Assembly (NCBI GenBank): GCA_903933385.1
Contig: CAIZJW010000294.1
Span: forward strand, 1 to 35,424
DNA from: an uncultured Silvanigrella sp.
GTDB taxonomy: Bacteria > Bdellovibrionota_B > Oligoflexia > Silvanigrellales > Silvanigrellaceae
Length of the DNA stretch: 35,424 nucleotides
Reading direction: 5' to 3'
The stretch's first letter is position 1; each line of letters opens with the position of its first letter. Positions 1-8,730 of this stretch are shown here, one piece after another. The notes below the pieces were generated by a model. The model worked only from the letters and a program-made list of their open reading frames with translations, searched no databases and was not told the DNA's origin. The translations under genes and the position numbers were made by a program.

Positions 1-446
1 ACATCGCGAACGCTATCGGCGATGAGTGTTTTCTCTGGAAGATGTCTCAGTTCAGTTTGAACATTTTGGATTCTTCCTTTGGGAGAGCTGTTTGCACGCT
101 TCACGCTCCATCGAGCACGGTACAATTGGCGATCTATACCTACAAAATCAACCTCAGCCCAACCGTGCACCGCACCGCGGCGGAGAAGATTGCGAGGATC
201 GCTCACACTGATGTTTTTTTCTTCGCCATCAGGAACACTCACATCTCTTGTAGGAGCGGAAATGAGTCTTGGAGTCGTGTGATAAAGTGCAAGACAAATT
301 GAATCGAGAAGAGTGCTTTTACCAGCCCCTGTAGGACCACTGATTGCAAAGAGTCCAGCACTGGCTAAGGGCTCGCGAGTGAAATCGACTTCAAAAAATG
401 CTTGGAGCGAGGAAATATTTTCGCCGCGCACAGCAAGAATTTTCAC
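1..446 (-). CDS. sbcC: Exonuclease subunit SbcC, N-terminal part (runs off left edge)
   Basis: Reading from a GTG at 446 toward the left edge gives an uninterrupted frame of about 148 codons. It begins MKILAVRGENISSLQAFFEV and contains a Walker A loop, GPTGAGKST, at about residues 37-45, followed by LLDSICLALY. This is the N-terminal ATPase half of SbcC/Rad50, the SMC-like partner of the SbcD nuclease, which processes hairpins and protein-blocked DNA ends. The start is set by a GTGA overlap with the sbcD stop, a usual sign of translational coupling in sbcDC operons. The coiled coil, zinc hook and C-terminal ATPase half lie outside the window. Confidence 0.92.
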   Translation of the reverse strand, partial: MKILAVRGENISSLQAFFEVDFTREPLASAGLFAISGPTGAGKSTLLDSICLALYHTTPRLISAPTRDVSVPDGEEKNISVSDPRNLLRRGAVHGWAEVDFVGIDRQLYRARWSVKRANSSPKGRIQNVQTELRHLPEKTLIADSVRD

Positions 447-1690
447 TGTTCACCCCCGCTATTCACTTCTCTCAAGGCCTGCGAAAAATCTTTGAGTAAA
501 TCATCTACAGGTGCACAAGAATACTTTCGCTCATGAAGATTCAGAAACACAGCGAGAGGATCAATTCTGCGGAGTGCATCCAGACCCAAAAGTTCGGGTT
601 GTTGGCTTTTACCAATGTTCTTGCTTTCACGCGAAACAACAATACGTCCGAGTCGCACAGGAATATTTTTTAATATTTCCTCAATGCGAATACGCATGTC
701 TGGAGTTGGCCCCTTGAGGGTGACAGGAATCTCCAAAAACGGCTGCTCACTCAAAGGACAATTGGGAAGCTTCAGCAAAGAGAGTTCCGAAAGAACAACC
801 TCTAACGATTGAGAAGCTGCGGGGCAGCGGATCATTTCAACTGCGCGCGGAACCCGAATCGGATCAATTTGAGAATTTCCGTTTTCTTTCAGCTCAATCA
901 AAACAACCTGATGGGGATAATTGATTTCAGAAAACGACATGGGAATAGGTGAACCACTATAGCGTATGTGTTCAAACTCAGCGACACGCTGCGCAAGATG
1001 CAAATGTCCCAGTGCAACATAGGCAAAGTCTTTTGCAAGTTTTGCCAGAGGAACAGCCTCTTCGCCGCCGATCACAAGCTTGCGCTCGGAATCTTCGGAG
1101 GTCACTCCCCCACGAGCGTGCATGTGCCCCATAGCAATCAAAGGTATTTCAGAACCGTATTGAGCGCGCGCATGATTCATAGCTTGCTCATAGGCACGAA
1201 CAACTGCGTCAGTGTACGAGGTTGCATCGGAGGGCCATTGAACGTCGGCTGTTCTTAAGAATGGAAGTGCCACACAGATTGCCTTTGGCTCTTTGCTTCC
1301 GCGCGCGCACAATGGCAAGAGAAAAGACTCGGGCGACTCCATCCCCTGGGGTGTGCTTGTCACTCTGCCAATCACATTGACTGAAAATTCCTTCAGCAGC
1401 TCAGCTGGAGCTTCCATGCGCGCGGGGGAGTCGTGATTTCCAGCAATCACAACGATTTGAAGATGCTCAAAGGAAGCGTGCGCGAGCCTCAAAAAATCGA
1501 AAAACATTCTCTGAGCCGAGGCTGGCGGATTGGCTGTATCGAAGACATCGCCAGCAATCAGGAGCGCATCAATTCTTTGTTCTTCAACGACTTTGAGCAG
1601 CCATTCTAAAAATTTTCGGTGTTCAAATTGTCTGTCGTGTCGGTGGAGATCTTGGCCAAGGTGCCAATCCGACGTGTGAAGCAGACGCAT
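443..1690 (-). CDS. sbcD: Exonuclease subunit SbcD
   Basis: Calcineurin-like metallophosphoesterase of 415 residues. The nuclease motifs are in order: HTSDWHLGQ near the N-terminus, GDVFDTANPP, then GNHDSP, and the later GHMH and GHLHLAQ motifs, which together supply the two-metal site. SbcD is the Mn-dependent nuclease of the SbcCD complex. The frame is open seven codons further upstream, but ATG 1690 is preferred: AAGGGG lies a few bases before it, and MRLLHTSDWHLG is the normal N-terminus of the family. It overlaps sbcC by 4 bp and is the first gene of the pair. The C-terminal 60 or so residues are the less conserved capping region. Confidence 0.95.
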   Translation of the reverse strand: MRLLHTSDWHLGQDLHRHDRQFEHRKFLEWLLKVVEEQRIDALLIAGDVFDTANPPASAQRMFFDFLRLAHASFEHLQIVVIAGNHDSPARMEAPAELLKEFSVNVIGRVTSTPQGMESPESFLLPLCARGSKEPKAICVALPFLRTADVQWPSDATSYTDAVVRAYEQAMNHARAQYGSEIPLIAMGHMHARGGVTSEDSERKLVIGGEEAVPLAKLAKDFAYVALGHLHLAQRVAEFEHIRYSGSPIPMSFSEINYPHQVVLIELKENGNSQIDPIRVPRAVEMIRCPAASQSLEVVLSELSLLKLPNCPLSEQPFLEIPVTLKGPTPDMRIRIEEILKNIPVRLGRIVVSRESKNIGKSQQPELLGLDALRRIDPLAVFLNLHERKYSCAPVDDLLKDFSQALREVNSGGEQ

Positions 1691-1834
1691 GGAGTTCCCC
1701 TTGGGTGTCAAAACGACGTGACCGAGAATCGCCCCAAACTACACAACTCACGCAATTTGGTAAAATAAATGAATCGTCTTTGCATTACCCCAGGCTCACA
1801 CACTGCGCAGCAGTTGAAAAGAGGTTTTTCCACT

Positions 1835-2728
1835 ATGACTTCAAATCATCCAACAGCAACGCATCTTCAAGGGCAGATCTTCCTTGTCACCGGCGCCAAT
1901 TCTGGAATTGGTCGGGAAACGGCATTGGGTTTGGCGCGCCTTGGAGCCACGGTTCTCATTGTGTGTCGCGACCGCTCGAAAGGCGAAGTGACTGTCTCGG
2001 AAGTAAAAAAAGCATCGGGCAACAAAAGCATTGCCTTGTTTACAGCTGATTTAACTCAAATGGGCGACATGCAGACGCTGCATTCAGATATCAAAGAAAA
2101 ATATGGTCACATAAACGTTTTGGTAAACAATGCGGGTGCGATATTTGGTGAACGAAAAACGACTGAAGACGGACTTGAACTCACCTTTGCTACAAATCAT
2201 CTCAATTACTTCATCATGAGCCATCTCTTTCTCGATTTGCTCAAAAAAGGCGCATCAGAGAGCAAACACCCTTCACGCATAGTGAATGTTGCTTCAGAAG
2301 CTCACAGACAAGTGCGCAGTGAAACTTTTGATTGGCAATTTGAAAACACTGCCTTCAAGCCCATGAATGTTTATGGCCTGAGCAAGCTTGCAAACATCCT
2401 CTTCACTCGTGAACTGGCGAAGCGTCTCAACCCCAGTGAAGTCACTACCAACTGCCTTCATCCCGGAGTTGTGCGCACTGCCTTTGGCACACAAAACGAT
2501 TGGGGGATTTTGGGTGTTCTGTTCAACGCAGCAAGGCCCTTTTTCCTCACTCCAGAAAAAGGTGCACGCACATCTCTTTATCTTTCCGCAAACGCCGAAG
2601 TTTCTCAGGCTCATGGGAGTTACTTCAAGAATTGCCGCGAAACGAAACCATCCTCACTCGCATTCAACGAAAAGATGGCTAAAAACTTGTGGGAGACAAG
2701 TGTTCGTTTGACCGGATTGGGCGGATGA
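1835..2728 (+). CDS. SDR family NAD(P)-dependent oxidoreductase, retinol-dehydrogenase-like
   Basis: A 297-residue classical short-chain dehydrogenase with a Rossmann fold. The cofactor loop TGANSGIG is at residues 19-26, the structural NNAG at 98-101, the catalytic Ser in NVASEAH at about 154, and the YxxxK pair at Y180/K184. The spacing and the string NHLNYFIMSHLF resemble the retinol dehydrogenase/WWOX-like group, whose substrates in bacteria are mostly unknown. An Arg in CRDRSKG after the second strand suggests NADPH preference (inference). Start: ATG 1835 has GAGG ten bases upstream; the frame extends to 1769 without a good ribosome site. Its 3' end overlaps the convergent ABC gene by 50 bp, so there is no room for a terminator between them. 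Confidence 0.88.
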   Translation: MTSNHPTATHLQGQIFLVTGANSGIGRETALGLARLGATVLIVCRDRSKGEVTVSEVKKASGNKSIALFTADLTQMGDMQTLHSDIKEKYGHINVLVNNAGAIFGERKTTEDGLELTFATNHLNYFIMSHLFLDLLKKGASESKHPSRIVNVASEAHRQVRSETFDWQFENTAFKPMNVYGLSKLANILFTRELAKRLNPSEVTTNCLHPGVVRTAFGTQNDWGILGVLFNAARPFFLTPEKGARTSLYLSANAEVSQAHGSYFKNCRETKPSSLAFNEKMAKNLWETSVRLTGLGG

Positions 2729-4451
2729 GTGTGTTTTCAGCAGGAGGACCCTGCTCAACAACCCTCCCCGCTTCAAGCCTCACTAACCAATCGGCACGCG
2801 CAATGAGAGCCGGGCTGTGAGTGACTACAACCCTCGTTTTGTTGGCCCATAGCCCGCAGATAAGCCCCGCCATCAGTGCTTCAGAAGTAGCCGCATCGAG
2901 AGCTGCGAGCGGATCATCTAAAAGTAGAGCATCGGCATCACTAAAATACGAAAGCTGCGCAAGGCCTACTCGCAAGCGCTGACCGCCAGACAAGGTCACA
3001 CCCCGTTCACCAACAGCCGTAGACAAGCCTGCAGGGAGGGATTCCAAATCTTGAGCGAATTCTGCAAGCTCGAGCAATTCGCCAAGGCGTATGTCATCGT
3101 GTCCCAAATTCTCGAACTCATAGCGAAGAACATCGCGCAAACTTGCCGATGGAAGAGCAACATCCTGCGCGAGGTATGCAACTTTTAAGGGAGTGCGCCG
3201 CAACACCCTCCCATGAGAGGGCGAGAGTTCGCCGAGTAAAGTGCGCAGAAGGGTCGATTTCCCAGAACCAACTGGTCCAACTATCACGGTCAGCTTGCCA
3301 CGCAATGCGTTCATACTTGCATTTTGCAACGCCCATTGTCCGGTCCGCGTGGGATAGTCAACTGTCACATCCTCAACCGCGAGGTCAACTTCTTCTGTTC
3401 GAGGAAGAAAAAATTGTGCGCGCGCAGAAGGACGATCAAGAAACTGATCGAGACGCAAAGCAGATACTGCCCCGACCTGAATGAAACTGAGGTAGGTGCC
3501 AACAAAAAGAAAGGAGTCTTGCAACAGACTGGAATACCAGTTGACCGAAAAAACCAATCCAACAAGTACAACTGGGACAAGCGGTTCGCCAAAAAAAATA
3601 GGTGCATAAACGACCCACAGCAACAGCCCTGCCCAACCCAGCCAACGCAAAGAAGCAAACACCGGCACATAAGCACAGCTAATAGCATTCGCCTGGAGTT
3701 TCATGTCTTGTTCAAGTTCAGCTTGCTTGGCAACCCGATGCTCAAATTCTTCTTCAGCGGTCAGTGACTTCACTAGAGAAATAGAACGCACAGACTCTTG
3801 AATGACAGATAAGCGCAGTGCTGAATACTCGGCTCGCTTTTGCAGTGTTGGTGCGGTGCGACGAGCAAAGCGCTGTGCCAAAATCACCAGAACAAAGAGA
3901 ACAAGAAAAAAGGCGAGTCCTGAAACACCCACCTGCAGGGTTAAAAAGATAGAAACTCCGAGTGTCAATACAAGCGTTGCAACGAAGGACAGGATCCCTT
4001 CTGCCCAAACTCCGGCTAGCTGAGATGCATCTGATGCATGCAGCTGCGCGACATCTCCTGAGGAAATGAGTTGCAAGTCAGCATAGCGCATTTCGCTATA
4101 TTTATTGGAAATATTTCTGCGCAGAGTACCAGTGATAGCAACAGAGATTCTATTTTGAAGCGACCGCCTGCCCCATTGCAGAGATTCAAAAGCAACCTGA
4201 GCAAATACAAAAAACGAAAACATGCTGGGAAGATCGGACCAATCGTGAGCGCCCGAGCCTCCCAGATAAACAAGAAGATCCGCTTGCGCATCAATAGCAA
4301 CCAACCCAACCACAGTTGCGAGCAGCAGCACAAGAGAAGCAACTGCCAATGGCCATTTTACCGTTCGTGTTGCAATTCGAAATGCGGTCGAATTTTTGAG
4401 AATACGAAGAGCAGAAATAAGATCCGGCGAATTCGAACGAGAGTTTTTCAT
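2679..4451 (-). CDS. ABC exporter half with a degenerate, ABCC NBD1-like nucleotide-binding domain
   Basis: A 590-residue half transporter: a type IV ABC exporter membrane domain (about residues 30-335, six hydrophobic segments), then an ATPase domain. Walker A is GPVGSGKST (392-400), the signature LSGGQ is at 487-491, Walker B ends LLLDDP, and the switch His is in VVTHSP at about 545. The residue after the Walker B Asp is Asp513 instead of the catalytic Glu. This, with the DDPLAALDA string, is typical of the first, weakly hydrolysing ATPase domain of MRP/ABCC proteins. The gene starts inside the stop of the upstream half transporter (ATGA overlap), so a heterodimer is likely. Substrate is unknown. 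Confidence 0.88.
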   Translation of the reverse strand: MKNSRSNSPDLISALRILKNSTAFRIATRTVKWPLAVASLVLLLATVVGLVAIDAQADLLVYLGGSGAHDWSDLPSMFSFFVFAQVAFESLQWGRRSLQNRISVAITGTLRRNISNKYSEMRYADLQLISSGDVAQLHASDASQLAGVWAEGILSFVATLVLTLGVSIFLTLQVGVSGLAFFLVLFVLVILAQRFARRTAPTLQKRAEYSALRLSVIQESVRSISLVKSLTAEEEFEHRVAKQAELEQDMKLQANAISCAYVPVFASLRWLGWAGLLLWVVYAPIFFGEPLVPVVLVGLVFSVNWYSSLLQDSFLFVGTYLSFIQVGAVSALRLDQFLDRPSARAQFFLPRTEEVDLAVEDVTVDYPTRTGQWALQNASMNALRGKLTVIVGPVGSGKSTLLRTLLGELSPSHGRVLRRTPLKVAYLAQDVALPSASLRDVLRYEFENLGHDDIRLGELLELAEFAQDLESLPAGLSTAVGERGVTLSGGQRLRVGLAQLSYFSDADALLLDDPLAALDAATSEALMAGLICGLWANKTRVVVTHSPALIARADWLVRLEAGRVVEQGPPAENTLIRPIRSNEHLSPTSF

Positions 4452-6205
4452 TGCAACAACTCCTCGGCAAAGACTTGCTGAGGAGAGCCGATCCGTGAAA
4501 TGCGCCCTTCTGACAACACCCAAACTTCATCGCATGAGCGAATTGTTACAGGTCTGTGTGCAATCAGCAGAATAGGTATCTGCGTCTTAATTTTCTGAAG
4601 TGCTGAGCTCACTAAACGCTCTGTTTCAATATCTACGGCACTCGTAGCTTCATCGAGAACCAGGATTTCTGGAGACTGTGCCAATGCACGAGCGAGGCAA
4701 AGCAATTGCCGTTGACCTTGACTCAGATTGGCACCACGTTCAAGAAGATGCGTCCGAAGCCCTGCTGGAAGTTGTGCTACCCATTCACCAAGACCAACCA
4801 AAGAGAGCAAATTGTATATTTCTTCATGAGCTTTCTTTTTAGAAAAAGAACCACCTGGAACAATATTTTCCAAAATCGTGCCGGAAAATAAAACGGGATC
4901 TTGCGGAACTAAAGCGACTTTTCGACGGGCCTCTTTGATAGTCAGAGACGCCAAGTCAACACCGCGCAAAATGATTCGCCCTTCATCCAGAGGCGTAAAT
5001 CGGAGCAAAGCAGAGATGAGTGTGCTTTTTCCTGCTCCAGTTCGCCCCACTACACCAATCATTTTGCAAGAATCTATTTCTGCAGTGAGACCTTTTAAAA
5101 TGAGGGGTTCGTTGGGGGAATAGCGGAGAGCAACGTTCTCAAATTTTAGAAGTGCGCTTTCGGATTCTTGTGCCAGACTCGTCTGTTGAATATCTTTTTC
5201 TGCGGGTAACAGTGAAAATTCAACCATTCGTTCAATACTGACGAAACCAACTTCTATCGTATTAAAAAGTTCAATCACAAGAACAAAGTTACGCAGAATG
5301 AGCATAAGAAGAGTAATAACTGCGCCCGCCTGCCCAAGCGTCAGTGCACCTGCTTTATGTGCTTCGGCGGATACAAAAAAAGCAATTGCAATCAGACACA
5401 ATGCCAAAACCGACTGCACGTATGCGCGCAAATTACTTGTTTCAGCCGTGGCCAACGAAAGGCGGGCTGAATTGCTTTGAAGTGTGTTCATTCGCGCCTC
5501 GAGACGCTGAGCCAAGCCCAACGCGCGCGCAGACACTCCGACATTCCCAGTTTCGTTCACATGAGCAAGCACCAAGGCTGCAGCGCGGCTGGCTGCCCTT
5601 TGTTGATCGCGAGCGCGCCGTCCAAAAAAACGACTCACAAAAAATATCGCGAGCGCAAAAGGAACTGCAACCCCAAGAACAAGAGGCTGATTGCGGAGGA
5701 TGCCAATAGAACTAAAAAACATTGTAAAGCAGGCGTATATAAACGTTGCCATTGTGCGATCGAGGGATTGAGATGCATTGTGAAAATCATTCGAAAAACG
5801 AGAGACAATCCGACCACTCGGAGTTGAATGAAAAAAAGACATTGGAGCCGCCAAAACAGCATTCATTGCACGCGCATGAAGATCAGTCAGTGCGCGAATC
5901 AGAGTTTGGTTGAGATACAATCGCCCATAGCGGTTGCCCAAGTACATCAGGTACAGCAAACCGATGACGATAAGAAAAAGTGACGCCAAGCGCTGATCGC
6001 GATGCACCACAGCTCCACTGCGGCCAAGATCCATGAGCCTGTCGGCGAGTTCACCGCAATACAAACTGACAGCCGACCAACCCGCCGAAGCGAATACTAA
6101 CGCAAAAAGCCCAGTCAAAAGCGGAGATTTTTGCTTGAGCGCAGCTTGGAAAAACGCTCTTACGGTCGACCACCGAATACGCCCCTGAAGCTCTGATTCA
6201 AACAT
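4448..6205 (-). CDS. ABC exporter half with a canonical, ABCC NBD2-like nucleotide-binding domain
   Basis: A 585-residue half transporter with a membrane domain (about residues 25-325) and an ATPase domain: Walker A GRTGAGKST (387-395), Q-loop in VPQDPVLFSG, signature LSQGQ (494-498), Walker B ILVLDEA with catalytic Glu519, and switch His550 in LIAHRP. The strings LSQGQRQLLCLARAL and LDEATSAVD are those of the second, hydrolytically active ATPase domain of MRP/ABCC exporters. Together with the next gene it would form an asymmetric heterodimer with one competent and one degenerate ATP site. It lies 36 bp downstream of the deacetylase gene and is probably in the same operon. The ribosome site before ATG 6205 is weak. 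Confidence 0.9.
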   Translation of the reverse strand: MFESELQGRIRWSTVRAFFQAALKQKSPLLTGLFALVFASAGWSAVSLYCGELADRLMDLGRSGAVVHRDQRLASLFLIVIGLLYLMYLGNRYGRLYLNQTLIRALTDLHARAMNAVLAAPMSFFHSTPSGRIVSRFSNDFHNASQSLDRTMATFIYACFTMFFSSIGILRNQPLVLGVAVPFALAIFFVSRFFGRRARDQQRAASRAAALVLAHVNETGNVGVSARALGLAQRLEARMNTLQSNSARLSLATAETSNLRAYVQSVLALCLIAIAFFVSAEAHKAGALTLGQAGAVITLLMLILRNFVLVIELFNTIEVGFVSIERMVEFSLLPAEKDIQQTSLAQESESALLKFENVALRYSPNEPLILKGLTAEIDSCKMIGVVGRTGAGKSTLISALLRFTPLDEGRIILRGVDLASLTIKEARRKVALVPQDPVLFSGTILENIVPGGSFSKKKAHEEIYNLLSLVGLGEWVAQLPAGLRTHLLERGANLSQGQRQLLCLARALAQSPEILVLDEATSAVDIETERLVSSALQKIKTQIPILLIAHRPVTIRSCDEVWVLSEGRISRIGSPQQVFAEELLQ

Positions 6206-6241
6206 GGGAAGTCATGACCTTTCATAGTTGATTCCTAGAAG

Positions 6242-7276
6242 CTATAGCGAACTTGGGGCCATTCGTGCGGGCATAACTTCAAGAAGAAAACCGGCATGCA
6301 CGCGCCAATTGTCAGGGCCATAGCCGCCTGCCATCACATAGGCCTGCGGCACATCTTTAGCTTTGAGCCAAGAATACACAAGCTTTGTGCGCTCAATGCA
6401 CTGCTCGAGACTCAACTTTAACAACGCTGCACTTTTGAGAACATCTTTCTCAAACGGGTCGCTGCCATCGACAACCAACACAATATCAGGTTTCTCTCCG
6501 CCTGAGAGAATTTCCAGCTGGCGCAGGCCATTTTTCAAGAGTTCGAGATAGAAGGATTCAGCACCCTCTGGCACAGGAATATCAACAGTACTCGGCCAAT
6601 AGCTGCGCTTCAGCTGCCCCTGCTCGTTGAGTGCAGAGTCTTCATCAAGGGGCCAACCCTTTTGCATATGAATGCTGAGCGTCAGAATATGTTTATCATC
6701 TTGGGTTATTTCGGCCGTTCCATCGCCTTTGTGTGCATCGAGATCAATGATCCATGCCTTTTTAATTTTATTGCGAGATTGGAGATCGCGCACTGAAACC
6801 AAAAGATCATTCACCACACAAAAGCCACGCCCCCCATGGCGCATCGCATGATGAGCCCCACCACCCAGAAAATAACAAAAATCCTCTTCGAGAGCTGTTT
6901 CGCACGCAATAAGAGTGCCGGCAGCGTGGGCAAGTCGCTTTTCAACCAACTCTTTCATAGGTCTGTTGGCAGTGGTTTCAATATAACGCTCATTAAAATT
7001 CCCATCGGCATCGACGAACTCAAAAACTTCGCCCAAAACTTCCAGAGGATTTTCTGAGAGAAGCGCATCGATATATTTCGCATCATGCACACGAAGAAGT
7101 TGTTCGCGACTGAAAGCAAGCGGATCGGCGACCTTGAGCCAGCGCTCTGTGCAACGTGAAAGTTCCGGATGCGCTCTCACAGCGGCGAGCGTGTTGGTAT
7201 AGCGATCTGCTAGCAATGGAATTTGAATGCCATAATCTTGCAGGGGAGCATTGGAGTTTTCGATGGAAAGTATCAC
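6242..7276 (-). CDS. Histone-deacetylase-fold amidohydrolase
   Basis: A 344-residue member of the arginase/HDAC fold. The general-base His pair is in GGGAHHAM (H142-H143), the zinc site in WIIDLDAHKGDG (D180, H182) with a likely third ligand at D273 in GSDP, and the transition-state Tyr in AGGYG (Y319). Bacterial relatives deacetylate acetylpolyamines, acetoin-pathway proteins or other N-acyl amides; the sequence alone does not give the substrate. The start is GTG 7276, with AAGGA nine bases upstream. It lies 44 bp after the ceramidase-like gene and 36 bp before the ABC pair, so it probably belongs to one minus-strand operon. Two amide-hydrolase folds followed by an exporter suggest a shared small-molecule or lipid task (inference). 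Confidence 0.88.
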   Translation of the reverse strand: MILSIENSNAPLQDYGIQIPLLADRYTNTLAAVRAHPELSRCTERWLKVADPLAFSREQLLRVHDAKYIDALLSENPLEVLGEVFEFVDADGNFNERYIETTANRPMKELVEKRLAHAAGTLIACETALEEDFCYFLGGGAHHAMRHGGRGFCVVNDLLVSVRDLQSRNKIKKAWIIDLDAHKGDGTAEITQDDKHILTLSIHMQKGWPLDEDSALNEQGQLKRSYWPSTVDIPVPEGAESFYLELLKNGLRQLEILSGGEKPDIVLVVDGSDPFEKDVLKSAALLKLSLEQCIERTKLVYSWLKAKDVPQAYVMAGGYGPDNWRVHAGFLLEVMPARMAPSSL

Positions 7277-7320
7277 AGCCGGGTTCCTTCTTGCTTAAAC
7301 CGTGGTGATATTTCTGTGCT

Positions 7321-8730
7321 TCATTCTTCTTCGTCTGTCCACTCCGCGCACTCTTTTGCCGCGAGAGCATTGCCAATTCCATCTAGCAATATCTTCGAAG
7401 CATCCTTATGAACGGAAAGATCTGTCCAGTATTTGAGTTTCGGATTCTGATAATCAGCTTCATCGACAAAATATCCAAGCCAATCTTGACCCATTCCTAG
7501 CCAAATTGGCTGGCGTCCCGCCAAACGGTCGGCAGATAGTTTCGAGAACAATTTTGGAAACGCCTCGCCCGGAATAGAGACAAACGAGATGTCTCCAAGA
7601 GTCAGCGATGAGATCCGTGAGCGAATGTGTTTGTTTTTGATACGGGTTTCAACAACTCGAAGATTACTTGCGAGCTTAAATAGGGAGTTGTCGACTGGAA
7701 AAAGGACCGGCACATGACATATCCCCATCATCGGCTCTTGCAGAAATTTGAGGCTTTTCAAAGGTGCATTTCTCACCGCCTCTGCAAGACGATGCCCCAC
7801 TGTTGAAACTCTCTGATATGAGTCTTTGACATCAATATCGCGATCGCCATTAGGAAAAAGGTCATCGATCAGATCTGCATCATGAGCGCCAGGAATCAGC
7901 GGATAAACCTTGCCAATTGCGCCATTAAAATACAAATGCGTCGCTGGTTCAGTTCTGTACATGGATTCGCGAAATGCTCCGATAAAATCTGCAGAAAGTG
8001 CGTTATTTTCCATCCCGAGAATTGTTGGGTGTGCGGCCCATTGAGTGAGGGTTCCAAGCAAGCGTCCATCATTCTCAGCATGAAAAGAAAGTGAAACAAA
8101 TTGATCTTGAATATCCTCAGGTGACGCAGAATTTGTAGAATCGTTGGCATGCCGACCTGTTTTTTGAGTGACCTTAGCCTCAGTGCGAATTGCATAAGCA
8201 TCGCGCACGGCTTGAATTATGGCTGTTTCAAGCTGTTCGCTGTAGCGAGAATTTCGCCCAGAACGCGGCAGCGATCCCCACAATCCCAGAGTGTCGGGAG
8301 AATGATGGGTGTGGGTGGCTGCAACAATGAGATGAATTTTAGGGTCGACAATTTCTCGCACTTTGGCCTCTATGCGGCTCACTTGTGCGCCCGACAAACC
8401 TACGGCATCAACACTGACAAGCGCAGCAACTTCGCCCAAAGATGATTCAACCACCAGTGCCCCCGCGTAAAGCGGATCGTGGATTCCGGCGCCGTTCAGA
8501 CGAGGCGTTTTCAGAAAAAATGTTCCGTATCCACCCATAGGAAGTTGCAGTCGGGTGCTGATATCAATATTCGCCAATCCCGCTTTGAACGTCCCAGCTT
8601 CGGCGCTGCCCACCCAGGCTGACAGCGAGCCTACAAGTGTGAGCAGAGCGCAGCATGCGAATCCCAATCTGGCATCTTGTGAGCGTTCGGGTATGCTCTT
8701 GTGCATCTTTGCTTTCAGGGAGAACCACAT
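7321..8730 (-). CDS. Secreted neutral-ceramidase-fold hydrolase, paralogue A
   Basis: A 469-residue protein with a likely signal peptide (hydrophobic about 22-40, cleavage near GSAEA). The body resembles the N-terminal catalytic domain of neutral/alkaline ceramidase (Pfam PF04734). Candidate zinc ligands are the His residues of ATHTHHSP (about 138-145), the His in WAAHPT, the Glu in IPGE and the Tyr in LGYFVDEADY. An Asn-Ser (NDSTNSAS) sits where ceramidase has its catalytic Ser region, but I cannot align it reliably. Known family members cleave N-acyl sphingosine; many bacterial relatives have unknown amide substrates. ATG 8730 is chosen for its upstream GGAG; an ATG at 8706 is the alternative. 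The gene is divergent from a paralogue starting at the next base. Confidence 0.82.
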   Translation of the reverse strand: MWFSLKAKMHKSIPERSQDARLGFACCALLTLVGSLSAWVGSAEAGTFKAGLANIDISTRLQLPMGGYGTFFLKTPRLNGAGIHDPLYAGALVVESSLGEVAALVSVDAVGLSGAQVSRIEAKVREIVDPKIHLIVAATHTHHSPDTLGLWGSLPRSGRNSRYSEQLETAIIQAVRDAYAIRTEAKVTQKTGRHANDSTNSASPEDIQDQFVSLSFHAENDGRLLGTLTQWAAHPTILGMENNALSADFIGAFRESMYRTEPATHLYFNGAIGKVYPLIPGAHDADLIDDLFPNGDRDIDVKDSYQRVSTVGHRLAEAVRNAPLKSLKFLQEPMMGICHVPVLFPVDNSLFKLASNLRVVETRIKNKHIRSRISSLTLGDISFVSIPGEAFPKLFSKLSADRLAGRQPIWLGMGQDWLGYFVDEADYQNPKLKYWTDLSVHKDASKILLDGIGNALAAKECAEWTDEEE

